From the NCBI GenBank assembly GCA_015852425.1, contig JAAAIG010000556.1, positions 1 through 15,070 of the forward strand: DNA of 15,070 nt, written 5' to 3'. Below are positions 7,216 through 15,070 of this stretch, piece by piece. The notes beneath the pieces are model-generated. The model worked only from the letters and a program-made list of their open reading frames with translations, did not search any database and was not told where the DNA came from. Source of the DNA: Gryganskiella cystojenkinii. Its lineage: Eukaryota > Mortierellomycota > Mortierellomycetes > Mortierellales > Mortierellaceae. How positions within the stretch are numbered: position 1 is the first letter of the stretch; each line of letters starts with the position of its first letter. A program made the translations under genes and the position numbers.

Positions 7216-7296
7216 TGTAGATCTGTAGATTCTCTTTCACAATTCAGTAATGTCGCGTTCACGTTTGTCTCCCGGCCGAGAATCGTGCCTTTCTTA

Positions 7297-7336
7297 ATGT
7301 CGGCCGATGTCGGTTCATGTCGGCCAATGTCGGTTC
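7297..7336. repeat. Tandem repeat: two 20-bp units built of 10-bp half-units
   Basis: ATGTCGGCCGATGTCGGTTC is followed by ATGTCGGCCAATGTCGGTTC, one mismatch. Each unit is two ATGTCGG-headed 10-mers, so the array is four 10-bp repeats. It lies at the edge of the retroelement remnant. Confidence 0.75.
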
Positions 7337-7790
7337 ATGGGTTATGCCTTCTATGTCTGATCCTCGTTATCAGACGGAATGACTGGAGGTGGCCGTTGTT
7401 GCTCGGTGGCTTGTGTTTCGTCCTTGCCAATCATCTCGTAGGATGAGATCAGAAAGACGAACTGCTACAAGTGGTTCTGGAGTGTTCGCGTGTCGGTGGT
7501 GTCACAAATTTCTTGTGGTTCCCTTTTTTCATTCATTCATTTTTTTGCCTCAACAACAACATAAAAGCATAGACATCAACAAAAAAAACCAAGGCACAAA
7601 GGCTTGTGATATGCCATTGTGTATTCGTTGAAGGGTTCGTGATTTTTTTTGTATTGCTTTTCTACGATTTTTTTTGGCCCTCAGCAACTAAATCCGTCCA
7701 GTCGCTTTGTGTTCATCTTGATAATGGTGAGAGTTGTCCAAGAGGTTGTTGAGAGTTTCGAGTGAGTAACATATTACCGAAAGATTTTTT
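7337..7790. other. Gap between retroelement debris and the profilin stop codon
   Basis: No gene is supported. The right part should be the profilin 3'UTR (read leftwards), but no AATAAA on the - strand was found. A - strand open stretch at about 7358-7440 (reading KDETQATEQQRPPPVIPSD) might be further retroelement tail; this is weak. Confidence 0.4.
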
Positions 7791-9223
7791 TTACTATTAA
7801 CAGAGAGAACAAAACGGAAAAGGATAAGGGTGAGTTCAGGAAATGACGAAGCAACAGCATGTAACAGTAATAAAAAACATGAAACACGTACGTAGCCGAC
7901 AGAGCGGAGGTAGTCAGCCAAAGCTTCGACAATGACGGTACAATCGCCGGACTGGATGTTCTCGTCGTAATAGCCGACAATGACAGCCTGCGAGGTCTTG
8001 ACGCAGCAAACACCAGTGGAACCCTAAAGTGGAGAAAGATAGAGAGCCAAGTGTCAGTAAATAATCATGTTTTTGAGCCATAAACTCTACACGCCACCAG
8101 AAATAGATCTGATGAGCGACACTCAAAAGGAACAAGGGGGGGAGGGAGGTTGTGCGCTTTTCTATTTAGTTTTCACCCCTTGAAAAAGTCGCCAACTGCA
8201 CCACTTTAGAGTCAACAACGAACACTGGAGTGTTTCTCTCGACTACGTGATATGGACGAGTGTTGGGTCTGTCTGTCCTGGTAGTTTGTTTGGCCAAGAT
8301 GTCGAGGGAAAGAGAAAACAAGGACAAAGGACATGTGGTAGCCTCCATGTTCAATTTCCTTCTTTCCCCTCGAGTCATGGTATCATATGTCCAACGATAT
8401 GACATGCTCGGTCCAGTTCCACCAATTGCTTCCTCTCCCTCTTTCGTCCAACAGGCCCTGTTAACCTTTCTCTGGTGACACCGAAAAAAGAACCTCCCCT
8501 CCAAGTATGCTCCACCCTTGCTGTCCGTCGTTGTCCATGGGTTCCCACGTCAATTCAGGGAGAGAAGAGGAAAAGAGGAGAAAGAGAAAAAAATACTTAC
8601 GAGACGAGCGTAGATGCTTCTGCCGGGATCGTTTCTCAACAAGACATACTTCTTGTGCCCGAGGAAGAGACCACCGGCGGCGACGCCATCGATGCTGTCG
8701 AAAGCGGCGACGAGCTTGTTGACCTCATCAGCATCAACCTATTGATGAGTCAGAAAAAAAAGAATACAGGAGATTGGTTTCAAGTTCTAATTTTTTTTCC
8801 TTTGCCATCCACATCAAGAATGTTTCTTTTGGTTCCTTGGTCCTCTCTGTTCATCCATCGGCAAATGAATGACTTTGGATGGGAAGACAAAAAGAATTGT
8901 CCCGCGAGTTGTCGCGTGTTCTGAAGAATGAACGATGATGTCCTCGCAGTCCAGTCTCTAGTGCCCAGAGTTTCAGCCTAGTGTGTTCCAGTGTCCCTCG
9001 TCATTAGATTCCCAAAGTGCCGTCATTTTGCAGAAGTTCATAATATGACATTCTCGAGGAGACCGTGTGAGAAGATTATTTGTAGCAAAAAAGAAAAGAA
9101 TTAAAAAATTACACTGAAGCCAGTGGAGACGGCCCATTGAGAGCCGTCGAGACCGAAGATGGCGCCCTTGGAGACCTTGCCGGTGGCGACGAGGTTGTTA
9201 TCGACGTATGATTGCCAGGACAT
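7791..9223 (-). CDS. PFY1: Profilin (4 exons)
   Basis: On the - strand, exons 9223-9113, 8738-8601, 8023-7892 and 7793-7791 give 127 residues, the normal profilin length. The protein opens MSWQSYVDNNLVATGKVSKG and has AIFGLDGSQWAVSTGFS, VAAGGLFLGHKKYVLLRND, and ends in the family hallmark EALADYLRSVGY. The N-terminal W3/Y6 and C-terminal Tyr are the usual poly-proline-binding positions. Profilin binds actin monomers, poly-proline proteins such as formins, and phosphoinositides, and supplies ATP-actin for filament growth. Introns are 374, 577 and 98 bp, the first two being the longest in the window. As in eIF2 beta, the last intron ends with AG directly before TAA, so exon 4 begins with the stop codon. 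If it is retained, the frame continues 67 residues, partly hydrophobic, to 7688. A TATA box lies about 100 bp upstream. Confidence 0.95.
8024..8600 (-). other. Profilin intron 2 (577 bp)
   Basis: It is bounded by GTAAGT on the - strand (8600-8595) and AG (8025-8024). Open frames inside it on both strands look like chance: low complexity, no recognisable motifs. Nothing else is seen. Confidence 0.6.
8739..9112 (-). other. Profilin intron 1 (374 bp)
   Basis: It begins GTAATT on the - strand and ends AG at 8740-8739. No embedded RNA gene or element is recognised. Confidence 0.6.
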
Positions 9224-9755
9224 GATGATTTAAAGAAGTTTGGGAGGGAGAGGGATATGGAGGGAAAGAATGGGCTGATGATGAGAATAATAAAAATGAG
9301 AGCAGATGGGGTCCAAAAGAGACCCTTTTATACTCTTTCCTCGGAAAAGAGACGTCATCATAGGAGGCTTCTTTTTTTTTTTTTTTGGCCTCCAGGCCCA
9401 TCCTTATGCTAGTTCGAGAAGAGCCTTCTTTTATGGCAGTCGACAACCTTCGGAAGCATCAGTCTTTTCGTGTTGTTCCTATTCCCTCTCTACCACCCTC
9501 ATCCCTCTCTCATACAAGAGAACAAGAGAGGTCGAGTTCAAACGCTGGGTATCCCATCATCCATCAAAAACGCGTTTGAAGTTCGCGGTTCGCCTGCTAA
9601 GCCACCAGATCACAAACCTTGTCCTTTTGACCGTTCGCAGCAGTGCGTCTGCGCCGGCAATTACAGCGTTACTTGATTCCTTTCTTCCATTCGCCCCATA
9701 ATTTTGCAAATCCCGTTAATCCATCTCCCCCACTCCCTCATTCACATTCCCCACA
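9224..9755. promoter_or_regulatory. Divergent promoter region between profilin and the GCFC gene
   Basis: The 532 bp between two oppositely transcribed start codons must hold both promoters. The profilin side has a TATA box; none is obvious on the other side, whose leader from about 9683 is C/T-rich. A T16 tract lies near 9371-9386. Open frames across 9306-9701 are low-complexity and not believed. Confidence 0.6.
9325..9332 (-). promoter_or_regulatory. TATA box of the profilin gene
   Basis: TATAAAAG on the - strand lies about 102 bp upstream of the profilin ATG, a usual distance for a fungal TATA promoter with a short leader. Confidence 0.65.
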
Positions 9756-12700
9756 ATGTTTACACCACGGAAGAACCGGAACATTCGCAAAAAGATCGAA
9801 TTTGACAACGAAGACGTCGAAACCCCTGCGACCGTTTCTGCTACGCCCACTGCCACTATCAACGACTCGAATTCGCTGGCAGCCGCTGGTCCCAGTACAG
9901 GTAAGATATAATGTCTATCTCATCAAGGAGCGCTTTTGTAAATTAACAAGCCCTAACTAATATATGGTGTCTTTTTATCACACAGATGCTATGAAGGCAG
10001 CATCAGTACCGGCAAAGGTCAAAAAGGTCAAGAAGAAAGTACCGAGCACAGTCCTGAGTTTTGGGGATGAGGAACAGGTAAAGCTAACTCGCTATAAGAT
10101 ATCAACTGTGCCACCATACCTCGAATATTTTATATATAAAAACTCGCCATGCTGACCACCCCCTTTGTACGTTTATGTCGCTTTAGAACGCAGAGGACGA
10201 ATTCAAGGTGAAGAAAAGCTCCGCAAGCAGACGACTCGCCAATCGATCCAAAGAACCAACAGCAATCATGGAAGCAGATTACGAATCAACAACGAGTCGA
10301 GCCACGACTGCAAACTCAAACTCTTATAGCAAAGAAGCACTGGAAGAACTCAGAAATTCCACGCTATCGACCACACCAGTGACCAAGTCTCATCATAACA
10401 CGGATGAGAGTCTTGTCGAAGAAAAGTTTCCTTCACTTCTTGGAGGTAAAGCGTCAAGCACATTTTTTGTTTTTGTTTTCTTGTTTGTTTATTTTTGTTT
10501 CTTGGCCGTCGTGGTCTTGTATGCATATGTGGACTGGATCGGAAAGTAACACTCCTTTACTTGACACTATAGGTCGCGCAATTGTCCCGGATGAGGACGC
10601 AGTTTATTTCGCCAGGAAGAAACGTGAGCAGATGAGGCTCAGGAACGATTTTGACGAGGCAGAGTTTATATCTCTGGCAGGAGGCGATGATGATACTGTA
10701 AGGGAAACATTCGCGGTATGAACAATATCAAACAACGTCGTTTCTAATCTGTGAGAACTAACACTGCGATATGCACTTAATAGGTTACGGAAGAACGGGA
10801 TACGCGCCTGGTGCGTGAGGAAGACGACGATATGGATGATGGCGAAGCAGGTATGATATTCGTAGCATCCAAGAACGATCGTCTAGAAATATCACTGACT
10901 CGCATTTCCGTTTACTAACATCAATAACTTGTGGCTTTATACCCTGCTTTCCGTAGATCTCGATCAGGTTATGGGGGAAAAATTGGCACTCGGAAACAAA
11001 GCGCAGAGAATGGCTGAAAGAAACAAGAGGAGCGTTCGTGAAGAGATGCTTGCAGATATGTAAGTACTCGAGAGCTACAGCCATCGCCTCTATGGAATTT
11101 GATCTGCAAAATATGATACTCTCCTAAGCCTGCTAACGTCTTTTTATGGATCTCATCTCATTAGGATCGAAGATGGTGAAGACGAAGAAGATACTAGGGA
11201 ATGGGAGATGCAGCAAATCAGGAATGCTGGCGTTGTTAAGACCGACTCGAAAAATCCAGCTCGACCCTCTCGCCCTGTTCACAGAAGCATCGCATGTAGG
11301 CGTCACTCTTTATTGTCCACTGTCTCATGTACTTCTTGCTCTAAGAAAATCATCTATTTACCAAACATCCCCACATCTTTTTTCAACATTCTTACCATGT
11401 TTAGTCCCGGAGATTACCCAGGTGCCCAAACTCTCTGATGTCAAGAATCGACTCAAGATGCACATGGACAATCTGAAGCAGCAAAAGGCCATGCACGAGG
11501 CCCAACTAAAACAACTCCGTCATGAGGAAGCTGATCTCACTCTAGGGGTCGTGGACGCTGAGGAAGACATGAAAAAGGCCAGTGCCCGGTACACATTCTT
11601 TCAGGAGCTACGGTCTTACTGCAGAAACCTGGCTGCCTTCTTTGAAGAAAAATTTCCGGAGCTGGAGACGATTGAGCGAGATTATCGACATTTACTCTCG
11701 AGCCGGACAAAACTGGTGGTCGACCGTCGGAGACAAGAACTCAAGGATGACTTAGCCCAGTTTGCTAACGTTGTTCAGGAGGATGAGAATAGCAATGGTG
11801 GCGTCAAGGCAGAGGGGGACGAGTTTGGTCGGAGCATTGCCATCGATCCTTTCGCTGCTCGGAAACGGAGACAAGCGGAGCGGCTACGCCGTCAAGCTGC
11901 AAGGAGAGCCAAAGCAGCAGCCAAGGAACCCAATGAGAGTGCTGCTCTAGAACTCCAAGACGGTCTCTCAACCGATGACGAGTTGGGTGCGGGCGATGAT
12001 CAGGAACTCTGCGAGGCCGTGACGGAGTTGGAGGAACGTCAAATCGCAGTCTTTAAAGAAGTCGGAACCGAGTATACCACGCTGGCCGCTGTTAAAAAGC
12101 GGTTCCTGGCCTGGAAGTCAGAGTATCACAAGGACTACAACAAGGCCTTTGGTGGCCTGTTGTTGCCGATGGTCTTTGATTTTTATATCCGTCAGGAAAC
12201 CTGCCTCTGGAACCCGCTTCGGGTTACTGTAGACCTATCAGAGCAAACGTGGCACAAGGAAGTCTCGAGTTATACGGTTATCCACCTGCCCTCTCGAATG
12301 CATAGTGACTCTGAGAGCGACCAAGACGATGAAGACGAAGAGGAGGATATGGATCAGGATTTGATGAGTAAGGTTGTCTCCAAGAGTCTTTGCCCGAGAT
12401 TGACCCAGTTCTTGAAATCCGGGGGTGTGGATCTGTACTCTGCGAAACAAACCCGGTGCCTAAAGGCGATCCTCGATCAGCTGCTGGATTATGTAGACAA
12501 GAAGGAAAACAAGATGGATCAGCTCCTCAAGGCGACCCTGGCGATCGTTCTGGAGACTGCTCAAGCACACCGTGAGCAGTTCGTTCAGGCGGCACAACCT
12601 TTGACACCGAGACATATCCTGACCACCGAGGGCCAAGAAGCCAGGGAGAAGTACCTGTGGAAGACGATAGGCCTCTTCCGGAACCTGATGCAGCTGCGTC

Positions 12701-13027
12701 GGTTTGTGCCTGCTGGTCAGGAAGCGTCGATTTTGGACACGCCGGTCGTGGATGGACTCTTGCATGATTGTATCCTGAGATTGCTCGAGGGTGATGAAAA
12801 GGACACAACTTCTAAGTATCAAATGGTAAGGGCTACTGCTTTGTTGGAAAAATTGTCGACTTTTGAGACGTGCGCTGTTGCCAAGAAATGGGTACGTGGT
12901 TGCCAATGCTGTTACTGACTTGTGTCCGTTTTGGCTTTTCGCGTAATAGATTTTCCATGCACTTCCGCATGCGTTGCGTTCACAGGAACGGCATCTTATC
13001 ATAGACCGAATGGCCAAGAACTTGTAG
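9756..13027 (+). CDS. GCFC-domain protein, PAXBP1/GCFC2-like (9 exons)
   Basis: Exons 9756-9900, 9986-10077, 10187-10445, 10573-10715, 10784-10850, 10957-11059, 11165-11295, 11405-12891 and 12950-13027 give about 834 residues (human PAXBP1 is about 917). Family marks in order: basic start MFTPRKNRNIRKK; STVLSFGDEEQ, then EFKVKKSSASRRL across intron 2; IVPDEDAVYFARKKREQMR; TRLVREEDDD; a helical stretch ending near residue 490 in many Arg/Ala; and the GCFC core from about 520 with FLAWKSEYHKDYNKAFGGLL and ETCLWNPL. An acidic insert lies near 613-632. In animals PAXBP1 links PAX3/7 to histone methylation and GCFC2 acts in spliceosomal intron-lariat disassembly; a single fungal member is expected to be nuclear and splicing-linked. 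Exon 4 has two in-frame donors (after 10697 or 10715) giving a 6-residue difference, so its end is uncertain. Introns crowd the first 1.65 kb; a single 1.5-kb exon follows. Confidence 0.88.
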
Positions 13028-14035
13028 ATCTCAATAATACTCTGTTCTCACCACCACCTTGCGTGGTTTTGTCCAAACACAAAGACGACGACAAGGTTGT
13101 GGCTGTGTGGCGGAGCACTCTCTATTTTTAGTTCTATTTTACGCTCCGTAAGTCCAAAAATGAAGGCAGAGAGTAGTGGACGCCCATAAACCCAAAATTA
13201 TTTCAGAGATGACCATCGGTCGCTCTTGGCAGTGAACAGCCGGCATAAAAGAGTGTGTGTGGAGGCGATAGAAAAACTCAAAAGAAAAGAAAAAATACAG
13301 CGTTCGTGCACAGTTGCAACAGCCCTCGAGAGACACATGCTGTTTGATCGATATACAAAACCTTTTTGAGAACTGAGACCAAGAAAGTGAGAGTGGGGGA
13401 GGGGGAAGCAACGGGATGGTTGGTGCTTTTATGGGTAAGAGTTGGGGAAAGAATAACACAGACTTTCGCCAAGGATCGGCGCTTTTTAGACTTGTTGCTC
13501 TCATCGTTTTCTATGCTCTTTTTTTTTGCCCAACAACGGCAGCGGAGGAGAGTTGTTCCTCCATGCCCCTTCCTCGGGATCTGTCATGCACTGTCTCAAA
13601 GGATTATGTCAAAAAAGTGTGAGCAACAGTAAACAAGAAAGAGGGTGGAGTTTCGTTAGATACAGTAACCTCCCTTGAACAGTAAAATTAAAAGTGACGA
13701 TCTCGGAATGATTGACTAAATGAGCTTCAGCTGCTCCCAGCAACGTGACACTCTTTGCTTGATCCTGATCGAGGAAAAGAGAACGATTACTTTTCGTTGC
13801 TGTTAAAGATGACCGCATTGTGATCAAGGAACGAGAGGAGAGGAAGGGGACGTGCTCTTCTATTCCTAAAAGGTCTCGAAAGTGGAGATGGGACCGGATT
13901 AAGCGTCCCAATTGAATTTGTGAGCAAAAATAACAAAACACAAAACATTTTCCTCAATGACATCACTCCTTGGAAGACCTCTTCGCGGGGCGCGCGTACA
14001 GGGCCAGCTGAGTATGCCAAGCACTGATCTTACCA
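13028..14035. other. Long intergenic region between the GCFC gene and PMP3
   Basis: About 1 kb holds no gene I can support. A 68-codon frame at 13416-13622 includes a hydrophobic run (LVALIVFYALFFC) but lacks a convincing start context or known motif. No AATAAA for the GCFC gene was found. Purine-rich tracts lie at about 13370-13420 and 13830-13850. Confidence 0.5.
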
Positions 14036-14043
14036 TATAAATA
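14036..14043 (+). promoter_or_regulatory. TATA box of the PMP3 gene
   Basis: TATAAATA lies 95 bp before the ATG and is followed by a long C/T-rich tract (14047-14080) typical of the start region of strongly expressed fungal genes. Confidence 0.7.
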
Positions 14044-14130
14044 CCCGTATTTTTCCTCTTTTCTTTTTCTTTTCTTTCAATTTTCATTACAAACACTTCC
14101 TCTCTCTTCACACAAAACAACACTACAAAC

Positions 14131-14417
14131 ATGGCTCTTACCTTCTCCGATATCTTCAAGTTCATCTTTGCCGTCATCCTCCCCCCTCTGGGAGTGCTCC
14201 TCGAGAAGGGCTGTGGATGCGATCTCTTGATCAACATCCTCCTTACCTGTCTTGGATACATCCCTGGTATGTTTTCTTTTTTGGGCCATCCGCATGCTTC
14301 CCTTCTCACTCTCCAAGCAGCGACAACGTGTATATTAACCCAGTCTTTTTTTTTTCTTTTTTTTTTCTCAATGCTTTAGGTATCATCCACGCCTTCTACA
14401 TTATCCTGAAGTATTAA
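14131..14417 (+). CDS. PMP3: Plasma membrane proteolipid 3 family (UPF0057), 2 exons
   Basis: Exons 14131-14266 and 14380-14417 give 57 residues, normal for the family. It has two membrane segments (about residues 8-24 and 31-51) joined by a short loop EKGCGCD. The family signature ILPPLGVLLEKGCG is at 16-29 and LLINILLTCLGYIPGIIHAFY at the second segment, closing in ILKY. Yeast Pmp3 is a small plasma membrane protein that affects membrane potential and tolerance to cations, and plant relatives (RCI2) respond to cold and salt. The intron (14267-14379) splits the Gly codon of the YIPG-IIHA motif and ends in a strong pyrimidine tract. The gene has a TATA box, an AATAAA signal and a stem-loop right after the stop. 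Confidence 0.96.
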
Positions 14418-14419
14418 AG

Positions 14420-14466
14420 AACGACCGCGGGATACTAAACCACACAAAACCCGACTCGCGGTCGTT
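14420..14466 (+). repeat. Stem-loop in the PMP3 3'UTR, 10-bp perfect stem
   Basis: AACGACCGCG (14420-14429) and CGCGGTCGTT (14457-14466) are perfectly complementary across a 27-nt loop. The left arm begins three bases after the stop codon. The loop contains CCCG, which could compete for pairing with the CGGG at the base of the left arm. Confidence 0.75.
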
Positions 14467-14542
14467 TTCTCCTTGTCTTTTGGTGCTGGAACCCTAACAG
14501 AGCCATATATGCAGCAACTTCAATGTAAAATAACTCCCTTGT

Positions 14543-14548
14543 AATAAA
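14543..14548 (+). terminator. AATAAA poly(A) signal of the PMP3 gene
   Basis: AATAAA lies 126 bp after the TAA stop, assigned by position and consensus. Confidence 0.55.
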
Positions 14549-15070
14549 CCGACCCTTCAAACTTCCCCTTCTTGAGGAGGCGGAAACCCAAAAAAGAAAC
14601 TCTTGGCACGCGCACTTTCACTTCTTTTATTGAATGCTGCCTTTCTCGTATGGCGGGAGAGAGGTCCAGGTCTGATTAAGTTAAGGCGCGCGCTCGGCAA
14701 AGAAGCAAGGCTGTTGACCGAACTGCAAATTACAGTACGAAACGAAGGCGGGACAACAGCCCAGACACACACATTCTCTCCCTCTCCTTATCTCACACAC
14801 AGGCACAGTTACATTGGACGATAAATCAAGGATCATGAAAAGGAATACGGGAGAAAGACCACACCTTTCTATCAGTAACAGGGACGCTCTTGAACAACCA
14901 GAAATGCAACAGGAGAAACTTTTTTGTCGGGTTCTTCCAGAAAACTACTAGATCTCCGTGACATCGCCTACTTTTCTTGTTTTTCCTTCGCTTTTGTTTT
15001 GTCTGAACTTTTCTGAAGACTTTCTGAAGACTTTTCTGGCCATTGATTCATTTTTTATTTTTTTTTTGAA
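14549..15070. other. Downstream flank with no recognised gene
   Basis: No gene is supported in the last 522 bases. A 73-codon frame at 14603-14824 has no recognisable motif. An 11-bp tandem repeat (TTCTGAAGACT at 15011-15021 and 15022-15032) lies near the end. Confidence 0.5.

Noticed and set aside
8260..8924. Several open frames on + across profilin introns and exon 2
   Set aside because: They run antisense through a well-supported profilin exon and low-complexity intron DNA.
9306..9701. 131-codon frame in the divergent promoter
   Set aside because: Begins across a T-tract giving poly-Phe, has no motif, and overlaps the profilin promoter.
13416..13622. 68-codon frame with a hydrophobic run
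   Set aside because: No recognised motif, no promoter signals in place, and an overlapping frame of equal length; best treated as chance.
14603..14824. 73-codon frame downstream of PMP3
   Set aside because: No recognisable features, and other frames of similar length cover the same bases.
1..15070. CRISPR array, tRNA, rRNA or bacterial-type operon
   Set aside because: No spaced direct repeats of the right length, no cloverleaf or rRNA-like sequence seen, and all real genes contain spliceosomal introns.

Overview
The window is nuclear DNA of a filamentous fungus. The genes are split by many short spliceosomal introns (GTAAGT/GTATGT-type donors, CTAAC/CTAAT-like branch sites, pyrimidine-rich 3' ends), TATA boxes and AATAAA signals sit where expected, and the proteins are fungal housekeeping types. 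The intron density and gene structures suit an early-diverging lineage such as Mortierellomycotina/Mucoromycota better than a yeast. That placement is inference, not shown by the sequence.

Left part (1-4599): two housekeeping genes on the + strand. The first (198-1950, 5 exons) encodes translation initiation factor eIF2 beta, with three lysine blocks and a C-terminal C2-C2 zinc finger. The second (2769-4599, 5 exons) encodes a helical-repeat protein that best fits the ETT1/Nro1 family (translation termination and oxygen-sensing partner of the Ofd1/Tpa1 dioxygenase). The gap between them holds two strong short palindromes.

Middle part (4600-7790) is accessory-looking. It has a decayed partial genomic copy of the ETT1-like exon 1/intron 1 junction (5001-5142), a strong 16-bp-arm hairpin (5231-5267), a GC-rich minisatellite, a G12 tract, and a small gene for a secreted peptide with six cysteines in mirror-symmetric spacing (5907-6134, probable 5'UTR intron). 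Next come scrambled remnants of a Ty3/gypsy-like retrotransposon: a protease fragment on + abutting an integrase fragment on -. The integrase has lost its catalytic Glu and carries frameshifts.

Right part (7791-15070): profilin on the - strand (4 exons), then across a ~530 bp divergent promoter a PAXBP1/GCFC2-like (GCFC domain) protein on + (9 exons), then a long non-coding stretch and a small PMP3-family (UPF0057) membrane proteolipid on + (2 exons). PMP3 has a TATA box, an AATAAA signal and a 10-bp perfect stem in its 3'UTR.

The genes do not form a pathway; this is ordinary eukaryotic gene order with an accessory island. I did not find a clear new multi-gene system. The most unusual points are: two unrelated genes (eIF2 beta and profilin) whose last intron ends exactly at the stop codon (AG|TAA), so that intron retention would add a new C-terminus; the symmetric six-cysteine secreted peptide; the decayed ETT1-like duplicate; and a palindrome cluster inside eIF2 beta intron 2 beside a possible poison splice site.
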